Of a stretch of DNA of 64,000 nt, positions 1-8,205 are shown piece after piece. Below the pieces are notes generated by a model, which saw only the letters and a list, made by a program, of their open reading frames with translations, was not told where the DNA came from and did no database searches. Position 1 is the first letter of the stretch. Each line of letters starts with the position of its first letter. This DNA is from CBFHWU01 sp965659665 (GTDB lineage: Bacteria > Bacteroidota > Bacteroidia > Flavobacteriales > Flavobacteriaceae): NCBI GenBank assembly GCA_965659665.1, contig CBFHWU010000017.1, forward strand, positions 150,458 through 214,457, given 5' to 3'. A program made the translations under genes and the position numbers.

Positions 1-102
1 AATATCCGTACCATTTGCTTCAAAATCAGCATAAAGTTCAACGTTTTGGGCGTTGACTGTGCTCATTAACATAAACATTAATAATAATATAAATTTTTTC
101 AT
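1..102 (-). CDS. Secreted protein, N-terminal fragment (runs off the window)
   Basis: The reading frame starts at an ATG at 102-100 and runs out of the left edge, so only 34 residues are visible. They form a typical signal peptide (MKKF, a long Leu/Met core, then a VNAQ cleavage site) followed by a short mature sequence. The function cannot be named: the mature part does not look like the start of a SusC receptor. A TAATTTTG -7 element lies at 177-170 and paired TACAAA repeats at 221-261, which suggests activation by the neighbouring regulator. Confidence 0.6.
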   Translation of the reverse strand, partial: MKKFILLLMFMLMSTVNAQNVELYADFEANGTDI

Positions 103-169
103 GTGTGTGTATTTTAAATAATTCACAGTTTTGTAAAATAAAATAGCGAATTTCTGAATTGATTTAAGA

Positions 170-177
170 CAAAATTA
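170..177 (-). promoter_or_regulatory. Flavobacterial -7 promoter element
   Basis: On the minus strand this reads TAATTTTG, a full match to the Bacteroidetes -7 consensus TAnnTTTG. It would give a leader of about 60 nt before the ATG at 102. No TTG lies at the usual -33 distance, which fits a promoter that needs an activator. Confidence 0.45.
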
Positions 178-220
178 AGAATATATTAAAATAATATAGG
201 TTTTCACCCCCCTAAACAAA

Positions 221-261
221 CTCTACAAAAAACAAACAAACCCCTACAAAACCCCTACAAA
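221..261 (-). promoter_or_regulatory. Direct-repeat operator candidate (CCCCTACAAA x2 plus a weaker copy)
   Basis: CCCCTACAAA occurs at 241-250 and again at 252-261, an 11-bp period or about one helical turn. A weaker CTCTACAAA lies at 221-229. The repeats sit upstream of a -7 element in an activator-like position. A related pair with the same 11-bp spacing and orientation lies upstream of the glucan operon at 17129-17150. Binding by the regulator at 310-3189 is inferred. Confidence 0.45.
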
Positions 262-309
262 CATATTTAATTTTTATTTAAATAATTTTCTTTTTTCTTT
301 TTAAATAAG

Positions 310-3189
310 TTAGAGGGTACTTATGTAATGATACAAATCTGTTCGATCTTCAAGATTTAACTTTTTACGAAGCCGATATCGGGTCATTTCAAGGCTTTTG
401 GTGTTAATATTTAAGAACGAGGCCATTTGTTTAGTAGGTAAATTAAGTTTGATAAAAGCGCATATTCTTATGTCATTGGAAGTAAGAGAGGGATGGGCTT
501 GTTGAAGAGAGTCAAAAAAGTGAGGATTGGCTTTTTTAAAGTGATATTCAAATTTCACCCAATCATAGGCCCCATCTAATTCGTTATTAATTTTTTTGAC
601 AATAGATTTCATGCTCGGGTTTAATGACTCTATAGATTTAACTTTGTTAACTTGAAGTATATGTTCTTTGAGATTTCTTAACAAATCATTTTTTTTGATG
701 TTGGTATACGTGGAAAAAGCCAGTTCTTGATTATGATTTTCAATTTGTAACTGAAGCTTTTCTTGCTGTAGATCTAGCATCAGTTTTTCCCCCTTGAGTT
801 TTTCGAGTTCAAGATCATTGATTTTAATTTTTTGTTTTCTCTTTTCGCCCTCTACCAGTCTGTTTTTATCTTTTTGGTTTTTGATTTCTATTCTAATGAA
901 AGTAAAGATAAAAACAATAAAAATTAAAACAATGTAAAGCGAAATGGCTAGAGACGAAAAATACCATAAAGGCTTAATAATAAAACCATATGAAATTTCT
1001 TCAGAGGTATTACCTTCTTGATCATTCAACCGAATGAACAGTTGGTATCTATTGGTGTTGAGTCCACTCAAATTTATGCCATTGTTTGTTTTTGAGTTCA
1101 TCCATATTCCTTCCATATTTACTTTATACTCAAGTTTTAAATTGGAGTTTTCTAAATAATAGGGGATCAGAATATCCATTGTTAATGAGTTGTTTTTGTG
1201 GGGTACTTTAACATCATTTGTATCAAAGGTTTTGTGTACTATGGTATCATTGATTCCGACAAACTTTATGCCTTTAACAATGGGGGGATCAATTATTTTC
1301 TCATATTTTTTTAATTTAAAATTTCGATGATTATAAATAAGCGATTTTGAATCAGTGTTAAATATAAAATGGTCCTCATCAAGTTGAATAAACTTAGTAA
1401 AATCTCTTAAGTTGTTGATTCGATCATAAAAAAAAGGTTGAATGACTTTGGTAGGTTCTTTATTTTTTAGGTTAATGTATCCAATATAATTTTTTGTGGT
1501 AAACCAAAGTAATTGATCCATCTGTTGGATTGAGAACAAATTATTAATTCCGTTAAATAGTTTTGTGGGTTTGTCTGAAATATAAAAAGTATTATCGGTA
1601 TAATCATACTTATAAAACCCAGTAGGGTTATAAAAAATCAACTCGTTATTCAGCTTATAAAAATAATTATAAAAAGAACTGTCACTAGAGTCAAAATTTT
1701 GATAAAACTCATAGGAAAGTAAATATTCGAAGTCTAAAGACAAATCTATCTTATAAAACCCCTTTGCTGGATGGCACACCCAAAGACTTTGTTTATCAAA
1801 CTCCATAAACCTTGAGGAGTCCCAAAATCCATCTAATCTTTTGTAAAAACGCCAAATATTGTTTGTTTTTTTTAATAGGATAATTCCATTATAAGTTCCA
1901 CAAAAAATTAAATCTTTGCGGAGGGGATGTTGTTTGAAATTCCAAGCACCATTGATGGCATGGATAGGGATTAGGGAATTATCTTCATAACGGAATATTC
2001 CATTAGCATGACCTACAAAAACAGTTTGATCAATTTTTTTTATATCCCAAGTTACTCCTTGGCTGTTTTCAATAAGTTTAAATTCGTTGTTGTTATTTTG
2101 AATATCCAGAACAAAAAGTCCTTGGTTGGTGCCTTTTAATAATTCATTCTTACTTTTATCTAAAAAATAACTAAAACTAATTCCATTACGGTTACTGTCA
2201 TTTATTACGGAAACCTCATTATTGTGAGGTAAATAGTGAATTCCTTTATCATTTGAAACCCAAATAGAGCCCCTTTTATCGGTAACAAGTTTTCGAACAA
2301 AATTACTTTGTAATCCGTCTTGATCGTCAATAGATTTTTCAATCATAAAATCGTGATCCAATACATAAATCCCATTAAGATTGGTTCCTATCACTAATTT
2401 TTCTTCCACATCAAATACAGCAGTATTTAGGGTGTAGGAATTGAACTTTTTTTTAAGTAAAAAGGAGTCCTCTTTTTTGAGCCATAATTCACCGTTTTTA
2501 TAAACAAACAAAAAGGAATTATTTGCTGTTTCTAGAATAGTTGTAATCATGGCTTGTTTCCCTTTATTTTTTTGAAATAGTTTGAGAGAATCCCCTTCGA
2601 TATTATAGACATCTCCTGAAATGTCTATAGCTAATAGATGTTTTGAAGTTTTATAGATATTGTTGTAGTACGAAGGTGCTTTAAGTGTGCGAATAGAAGT
2701 TGTTTTGGGGTTAAAAAAATATAAAAAATCTTGTGATTGAAAAACAATTTCATCGTTGTACGTTTCAATTCCAGAAAAAGTAGGTTGAAGATAATTCTTT
2801 GAGGTGGGGTAAACATAATACAAACTGGTGTATTTAAATGCACCAAATTCATTTTTATCCCATCGTCCAAACCCTCCATAACCGCCACTAAAAATGACAC
2901 TATCATTTTGTACATAAATGGCACTTAAATCGGTCAGTTTTCCTTTTTGATAAACACGATGTGTCAATCCATCTGTTTCGACTAATCCAGATGAGGTAGC
3001 AAAATAATAAAGCCCATTGTTGCTTTGATCAACATCATTAACGGTACCTACTGATAGCTGATCTGCTCCAAAGTTTGTAACAAATGGACGTTTTATATTT
3101 TCTATTTGAGCACTAAGCACAAATGATAAAACAAGAAAATAAAAACAAAATATGAAATCTAATATTTTTGATTCATGATATAATGCCAT
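310..3189 (-). CDS. Membrane-spanning one-component regulator (propeller, Y_Y_Y, LuxR-type HTH)
   Basis: This is probably a sugar-sensing transcriptional activator of the SusR type. From the ATG at 3189 the 959-residue protein has a signal peptide (about 1-27), a long periplasmic part built of repeated beta-propeller-like blades, a Y_Y_Y-type Ig-like segment near 690-725, one membrane helix near 738-762, a charged coiled coil (about 765-830) and a C-terminal LuxR-like helix-turn-helix (about 913-955). It has no histidine kinase or receiver domain, so signal and DNA binding lie in one chain. The open frame extends 22 codons further, to 3255, but the signal peptide starts at MALYHE, so 3189 is preferred. 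A GTACATGTAC palindrome at 3218-3227 lies just upstream and could be an autoregulatory site. The surrounding genes suggest a beta-glucan ligand; this is inferred. Confidence 0.85.
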   Translation of the reverse strand: MALYHESKILDFIFCFYFLVLSFVLSAQIENIKRPFVTNFGADQLSVGTVNDVDQSNNGLYYFATSSGLVETDGLTHRVYQKGKLTDLSAIYVQNDSVIFSGGYGGFGRWDKNEFGAFKYTSLYYVYPTSKNYLQPTFSGIETYNDEIVFQSQDFLYFFNPKTTSIRTLKAPSYYNNIYKTSKHLLAIDISGDVYNIEGDSLKLFQKNKGKQAMITTILETANNSFLFVYKNGELWLKKEDSFLLKKKFNSYTLNTAVFDVEEKLVIGTNLNGIYVLDHDFMIEKSIDDQDGLQSNFVRKLVTDKRGSIWVSNDKGIHYLPHNNEVSVINDSNRNGISFSYFLDKSKNELLKGTNQGLFVLDIQNNNNEFKLIENSQGVTWDIKKIDQTVFVGHANGIFRYEDNSLIPIHAINGAWNFKQHPLRKDLIFCGTYNGIILLKKTNNIWRFYKRLDGFWDSSRFMEFDKQSLWVCHPAKGFYKIDLSLDFEYLLSYEFYQNFDSSDSSFYNYFYKLNNELIFYNPTGFYKYDYTDNTFYISDKPTKLFNGINNLFSIQQMDQLLWFTTKNYIGYINLKNKEPTKVIQPFFYDRINNLRDFTKFIQLDEDHFIFNTDSKSLIYNHRNFKLKKYEKIIDPPIVKGIKFVGINDTIVHKTFDTNDVKVPHKNNSLTMDILIPYYLENSNLKLEYKVNMEGIWMNSKTNNGINLSGLNTNRYQLFIRLNDQEGNTSEEISYGFIIKPLWYFSSLAISLYIVLIFIVFIFTFIRIEIKNQKDKNRLVEGEKRKQKIKINDLELEKLKGEKLMLDLQQEKLQLQIENHNQELAFSTYTNIKKNDLLRNLKEHILQVNKVKSIESLNPSMKSIVKKINNELDGAYDWVKFEYHFKKANPHFFDSLQQAHPSLTSNDIRICAFIKLNLPTKQMASFLNINTKSLEMTRYRLRKKLNLEDRTDLYHYISTL

Positions 3190-3307
3190 ATGTAAATTTA
3201 TAAAAATATAACTTACAGTACATGTACAGCAAAGGACGAACATATTAGCGTCCACTCAATAAAGAAGTCAATATATATTATTTCATAAATGGAAGTATGA
3301 CCTATGA

Positions 3308-3806
3308 CTATGAAAGTATTTTTTGATACAAACGATATGTAGAAAGAGGTAGTTTTTTGGTTCCCACTTGTAAAAACCCTTGCTCTTCGTAGTATTTGCA
3401 GAGCCTTGGATTGTTGGAATCGCAGTCCAAACGCAAATAATCATAGCCCTTATTACGAGAATCTTGTTCTATTTTTTGTAGGACTTCTTTACCAAGACCT
3501 TTGAACCCATCTAAAATCACTAATGAATGAACATACCTTGCTGAATCTAAATTTTCTCCCCAATACAAATTATCATGTTCAAGGATACGAACCATTCCAG
3601 CGATATTTTGATGGGAATTTTTAATAAAAAAAAACTCATTATGTTCAATTCCTTCTTTTACCCAGTTTATTTTCTCAGGAGGAGGATTTTTTCCAGTACT
3701 GCCAGTGATCAATATTTTTTTTTGCAATTTGTTCCGCCGCGTCTCTAAAAAGGGTCAATACGAGGTCTACATTTGATAAAGAAATGGGAGTAAATTCAAT
3801 CGTCAT
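3308..3806 (-). pseudogene. GNAT-family N-acetyltransferase, broken by a one-base frameshift
   Basis: The start region (ATG at 3806, MTIEFTPISL) runs in frame to HWQYWKK and then hits a TGA. The C-terminal 130 or so residues continue in the next frame from KNPPPEKINW, with GNAT features: the GFKGLGKEVLQKIE acetyl-CoA loop and YYEEQGF near the end. Removing one A from the A6 run (T6 on the plus strand, 3687-3692) restores an uninterrupted protein of about 165 residues reading WKNPPPEKINW. The gene follows the oxidoreductase gene after 34 nt and probably shares its transcript. It is either a recent pseudogene or an assembly/read error. The downstream half could start at a TTG at 3727, but that would lack the N-terminal strand and helix. 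Substrate unknown. Confidence 0.75.
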
Positions 3807-3840
3807 AAAAATTTATTACCGCAAAATGTTGTTCGACAAA

Positions 3841-6135
3841 TTAACCAAAATCATCAATTTTAATACGTTCTTTTTTTACGCCCATCGAAATTAATATACT
3901 CATCATTGACTTGACAAATGAATTGCCGCCAACCGTATAAAAATCTAGTTCAATAAAACTTTGTAATGTTTTTATAAGGAGCGTTTTATTAATTCTTCTT
4001 TGGGTATTAGTAAAAACGGGGATGTAGCTAAATTGAGTATTTTTGATCGAGTTAAGATAGCCGTGATATGCTGTAGTTTCAATGGATTTATTGGAGTAAA
4101 ACAAATATATTGGTTGATTATAGGTGTCTACATCCAGCTCTTTGAGCAACGAAATAATGGGGGTAATGCCAATTCCCGAAACTAAAAATACGATTCCTTT
4201 TTCTTTTTCCGAAAGGGTAAATTCTCCCATTGGTCCAAATATCCTACATTTTTCCCCATTTTTCAACTTACGGGCCGTTTGTTTGAAATAACTTTTACTT
4301 AAGCGCATCGCAAATCGAAGTGTTTGTTCTTTTGGATGAGATACCATTGAAAGCATACGAATGGGCATATCTATCGAATTATATTTTGTTTTCATCAAAT
4401 CTAATAGGGCGTATTGACCCGCGATGAAATGGAAGTTATTCGGTTTTTCAACGCATAGCTCTAATGTGTTTTCAGCAATTTCTTTACTGGAAATTAGAGG
4501 AACAATTCTTTGATCTTCTTTGTAATCAATGGATTTTTGAGAGCTGTATCTCAGTTTTTTTTTCACAACCTTTGCGACGTTCATTCCACTCAAAATAGCT
4601 CCTGTAAAGCCGCCTCCTGGAAATCCCCATGCAGAAGCAAAAAATAAATTTTTTATATTAACTAATGATTTTTGCCTGTGGATTCCTGCTTGTTTTGGAG
4701 TTTGTGCAAATCCATAAGGCGTTCCTGCTGGATTTGAGGTAAAACGACGAATAGTTTTTGAGGTACCCACTTCATAGTATTCTATTTGTTGCGTAATCCC
4801 TGGAATCACTTTTTCAAGCCGTTTAAAAAGGATTTGGGCGACTTCTTCTTTTTTGTCTTTATAATTGTTAGCATCCAAAAATTCCCAATCCGAAAGATAA
4901 TCTATAGTACATATTGTACCAAAAGATTTTCCTTTGGGTGCCAAACCAGCGTCTATTTGACTATAATCTACAAAAACAAACCCTCTGTTTTCCCAGCGAT
5001 CTCGACTATTAGGTTTGATATCTCGTATTGTTTTGATATTTTTTCCTGAGACAAAGGTGGAGTAATGGTGATGTCCTAAATTTTTTACTTCGGTCTTAAA
5101 CCCAATGTAAATGCTTAATAAAGAACAGGCTTTTTCTAAAGCATTAATTTTATTTTTTAAATAATTTCCATGTTTTTTGGGAAGCATTGGAGCTACTAAA
5201 GGGATAGCCGCATTGGCAATAACTGTTTCACTAAAAACACTTACTTCTGAAAGATTATGGTTAAAAGCATCTTTATAAATTACACCAATGGCTCTTTTTT
5301 TATGAACTATAATTTTTTTAACCTTTTTACCTAAGAGAACAATGCCATTATTCTTTGTAATGACTGAACTTAAATAATTTGATAATTCTTGTGAACCGCC
5401 TTTTATAAAATAGCCTCCACGGTAATAGTTTCCTTGAGCTGCACTATAAAAAACAAGTGACATACTATATGGATCATTGTGATAATAAGGTAAATTGGAG
5501 AGTAAAACCTTTTTTAAATTATTATTTTTAATACAACTATCCAATAAGCTACCGATGGTTGTATGCTTCCAAAAGACCAAATTAAATTTTAGCAAGAGAA
5601 AAAATGGATTTAAGAAATTCAAAAAATTTGTATTTGAATGAGATGAAACGCTTAAATAAGGATAAAGTAATGGAAAAATGGGAAAAAGGAGGAGAGTTTT
5701 CCATTGCTTTTTTGGCAATAATTCTATTTCTCTCTGAATTTTGTGTATGATTTTAAAATACTTTCGAATTCCCTTAATTTCATCAGGGAATTTTTCTGAT
5801 AAAACCGCAATGGCTTTTTTTGTATCATCAGGAATAGTAATATCATAGTTATCATCAATAGCGCGATAAAACTCAGGAACACGAATTAATTCAATAGCGT
5901 CAAAAATGCCTAGTTTTTTAAATAATTTTGTTTTCGGGTCGGTCGGATGAAGCCCATCCATTTCGTGGAGCCCTACTTCCATTACAAAATCTTTTCTTTT
6001 GAAGGTTGTGGCACATCCACCTGGAATATAATGTTGTTCCAGTAACAGTATTTTTTTACCCTTTTTAGCCAATAGAGCCCCTGCTACAAGTCCTCCCAAT
6101 CCACCTCCGATAATTATCGTGTCATATGAATTCAT
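3841..6135 (-). CDS. Retinol-saturase/CrtI-like oxidoreductase fused to a ferredoxin-reductase-like domain
   Basis: Residues 1 to about 525 form a phytoene desaturase or all-trans-retinol saturase type flavoprotein: an N-terminal dinucleotide fold (IIIGGGLGGLVAG), an EQHYIPGGCATTF segment, and a C-terminal GFPGGGFTGAILSG FAD-binding motif. From about residue 542 a second module follows: a FAD-binding FNR-type barrel with RMLS, an NAD(P)-binding segment VSGIGITPIISLL, and a C-terminal TVGGNSFVKSMM stretch, with no plant-type 2Fe-2S cysteine motif. The protein is 764 residues, against roughly 500-600 for the unfused family. The FNR half could pass electrons from NAD(P)H to the desaturase/saturase half; this is inferred. 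It lies downstream of a DUF2141 gene (30-nt gap). Substrate unknown; a carotenoid or polyene lipid is the natural guess. Confidence 0.75.
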   Translation of the reverse strand: MNSYDTIIIGGGLGGLVAGALLAKKGKKILLLEQHYIPGGCATTFKRKDFVMEVGLHEMDGLHPTDPKTKLFKKLGIFDAIELIRVPEFYRAIDDNYDITIPDDTKKAIAVLSEKFPDEIKGIRKYFKIIHKIQREIELLPKKQWKTLLLFPIFPLLYPYLSVSSHSNTNFLNFLNPFFLLLKFNLVFWKHTTIGSLLDSCIKNNNLKKVLLSNLPYYHNDPYSMSLVFYSAAQGNYYRGGYFIKGGSQELSNYLSSVITKNNGIVLLGKKVKKIIVHKKRAIGVIYKDAFNHNLSEVSVFSETVIANAAIPLVAPMLPKKHGNYLKNKINALEKACSLLSIYIGFKTEVKNLGHHHYSTFVSGKNIKTIRDIKPNSRDRWENRGFVFVDYSQIDAGLAPKGKSFGTICTIDYLSDWEFLDANNYKDKKEEVAQILFKRLEKVIPGITQQIEYYEVGTSKTIRRFTSNPAGTPYGFAQTPKQAGIHRQKSLVNIKNLFFASAWGFPGGGFTGAILSGMNVAKVVKKKLRYSSQKSIDYKEDQRIVPLISSKEIAENTLELCVEKPNNFHFIAGQYALLDLMKTKYNSIDMPIRMLSMVSHPKEQTLRFAMRLSKSYFKQTARKLKNGEKCRIFGPMGEFTLSEKEKGIVFLVSGIGITPIISLLKELDVDTYNQPIYLFYSNKSIETTAYHGYLNSIKNTQFSYIPVFTNTQRRINKTLLIKTLQSFIELDFYTVGGNSFVKSMMSILISMGVKKERIKIDDFG

Positions 6136-6165
6136 TTTCGTTATGTTTAAGTTTGGGGTTAAGGT

Positions 6166-6588
6166 CTAATTTAAAGTTATAGTCATTGTTTTTTCTTCTT
6201 TTTCCAAGATTTTAAAAGATACTTCGGCAAATGCAGGAGGTCCAAATTTCCCTCTTTTGTTAAATGAAAAACCATATTTTTCTTTTGGTACTCCAAGCCA
6301 ATTTTTGTTGATAATGTTGTCTTTATTTTCATCATGAAATACAGCAATAGCATAAGTACCACTAGATATATTTGGAAACGTATAACGAACACTTGATTTT
6401 TTGGCTTTCAGTGTAGTGCCTAAAAATCTCTTGTTATACTTTGTAAATCCTTCCTCATTATCGAAAAGGCCGATTTCAATATTTCCGATGTTATTTTCAA
6501 TCCCATTCACTTCTACCGTCAATGTTTGGGACATCATAACAAATGAAAATAAAAAAAGGGATAAACAATAAAAAAAACGGACAGACAT
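6166..6588 (-). CDS. DUF2141 domain secreted protein
   Basis: A 140-residue protein with a signal peptide (about 1-20, ending MMSQ) and one small beta-sandwich. The features typical of DUF2141 are the IGNIEIGLFDNEEGF strand, a GTYAIAVFHDENKDN motif and the segment NWLGVPKEKYGFS. The molecular function of this family is not established. It is first in a probable three-gene transcript with the desaturase fusion and the GNAT gene, so it may act in the envelope on the same lipid or pigment pathway. That is inference from position only. Confidence 0.8.
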   Translation of the reverse strand: MSVRFFYCLSLFLFSFVMMSQTLTVEVNGIENNIGNIEIGLFDNEEGFTKYNKRFLGTTLKAKKSSVRYTFPNISSGTYAIAVFHDENKDNIINKNWLGVPKEKYGFSFNKRGKFGPPAFAEVSFKILEKEEKTMTITLN

Positions 6589-6637
6589 ATGTTAAATTAA
6601 TTTGGAGTTACCCCTAAAGTTAAGCATATATTATTAA

Positions 6638-6645
6638 TAAATTTG
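6638..6645 (+). promoter_or_regulatory. -7 promoter element for the photolyase gene
   Basis: TAAATTTG matches the TAnnTTTG consensus. It lies about 75 nt before the TTG start, in the 131-nt divergent gap with the DUF2141 gene. No clear -33 TTG is seen. Confidence 0.3.
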
Positions 6646-6719
6646 GTTTTTAAAGTTTTTTTTATTTCATTGAAAATATTTAAAATTTGCAATGTACATC
6701 ATTGTAAAATTGGAGCTAG

Positions 6720-8189
6720 TTGAAAAAAGAAAAAGTAAATATTGTTTGGCTTAAACGCGATTTGAGGTCACAAGATCACGAGCCTTTATTTGAAGCTGAA
6801 GCCTCTGAACAGCCGTACCTAATCCTTTATATTTTCGATACCAATATAATAAACCACCCCGATACAAGTGTAAGACACTTGCAGTTTATTTATCATTCTA
6901 TTTTGTCACTTAATAAAACTTTAGCACAATACAATCGACGGGTTGAAATATTTTATGGTGATTCGCATGAAATTTTTAATTATTTAATGGAACAATTCCT
7001 CATTAACCGTGTATTTAGTTATAATGAAAGTGGAACTCAAATTACTTGGGATCGCGACAAAAAAGTGAGTGAACTGTGTAATCAAAATAACATTGTTTGG
7101 AAACAATTTCAACGTGATGGGGTTATTAGAGGAATTAAAAACAGAAAGAATTGGACCCAACAATGGTATAAAACCATGCACCTCCCGATACGGATAAATA
7201 AATTTTCGAATTCTCAAATAAAACATCTTGATCATCCTTTTGTTTGGCCTCAAAAAACAAGATCTAAAATAACCACCTATCCTAAACATTTTCAGCCTGC
7301 GGGTGAACAAAACGGATGGCGTTACCTACGATCTTTTGTAGCACAAAGAGGGTTTAATTATCACAAAAAACTATCAAAACCCACAGAAAGTAGAACCTCC
7401 TGCAGTCGTGTATCCCCTTATTTATCATGGGGAAATATAAGTGTGAAACAAGCCTATCAATTTATCAGTAATCACTCTAATTACGAAAGGTATAAAAGAG
7501 CTTTTTCTGGAATGTTAACACGATTACACTGGCATTGTCATTTTATACAAAAATTTGAAGTTGAATGCAGCTATGAAACCCATTGTATTAATCGTGGCTA
7601 TGAGCTTTTAACCCACAAAAAAAATAATGATTTTATTCATAGTTGGGCAACAGGCACCACAGGCTATCCCCTTGTAGATGCATGTATGCGCGCATTAAAC
7701 GATACTGGGTGGATTAATTTTAGAATGCGTGCAATGTTAGTATCATTTCTTACTTTTAATTTAGATCAAGATTGGAGAGAGGGGATTTACCATTTAGCTC
7801 AATTATTTTTAGATTATGAACCTGGAATTCATTACCCTCAATTTCAAATGCAAGCGGGAACCACAGGGATTAATACAGTGCGGTTGTATAATCCTGTCAA
7901 AAACGCTAAAGAAAATGATCCAGAAGGAATTTTTATCAAAAAATGGATACCAGAGCTCAGCCGTGTACCTACTTCATATATTCATCAACCATGGACAATG
8001 AGTGCTATGGAACAAGTATTTTGTGGCGTAACGATAGGCAAAGATTATCCATTGCCCATAGTCGATTTAGAATTGAGCTCAAAAGCTGCAAGAACTAAAA
8101 TATGGAGTCATAGAAAACATCCTGAGGTGCAAAAAGAAAAATCAAGGATACTGAACACTCATGTCAATAAAAAACGTTCTGCTTCCTAG
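6720..8189 (+). CDS. Cryptochrome/photolyase family flavoprotein
   Basis: A 489-residue protein that would bind FAD and use blue light, either to repair DNA pyrimidine dimers or to sense light. The N-terminal Rossmann domain opens with VNIVWLKRDLRSQDHEPL. The C-terminal FAD domain has SRVSPYLSWGNIS, HCHFIQKFEVE, GTTGYPLVDACMRAL and GWINFRMRAMLVSF. In the substrate-pocket segment the usual NNGGWQW of CPD photolyases is replaced by GIHYPQFQMQAGTTGIN, which places it in a distinct subgroup whose activity is less certain. The start is a TTG with GGAG six nt upstream; no in-frame ATG precedes it. It converges with the sugar symporter gene. Confidence 0.85.
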   Translation: MKKEKVNIVWLKRDLRSQDHEPLFEAEASEQPYLILYIFDTNIINHPDTSVRHLQFIYHSILSLNKTLAQYNRRVEIFYGDSHEIFNYLMEQFLINRVFSYNESGTQITWDRDKKVSELCNQNNIVWKQFQRDGVIRGIKNRKNWTQQWYKTMHLPIRINKFSNSQIKHLDHPFVWPQKTRSKITTYPKHFQPAGEQNGWRYLRSFVAQRGFNYHKKLSKPTESRTSCSRVSPYLSWGNISVKQAYQFISNHSNYERYKRAFSGMLTRLHWHCHFIQKFEVECSYETHCINRGYELLTHKKNNDFIHSWATGTTGYPLVDACMRALNDTGWINFRMRAMLVSFLTFNLDQDWREGIYHLAQLFLDYEPGIHYPQFQMQAGTTGINTVRLYNPVKNAKENDPEGIFIKKWIPELSRVPTSYIHQPWTMSAMEQVFCGVTIGKDYPLPIVDLELSSKAARTKIWSHRKHPEVQKEKSRILNTHVNKKRSAS

Positions 8190-8205
8190 CATCAAAGGTT
8201 TCTTT

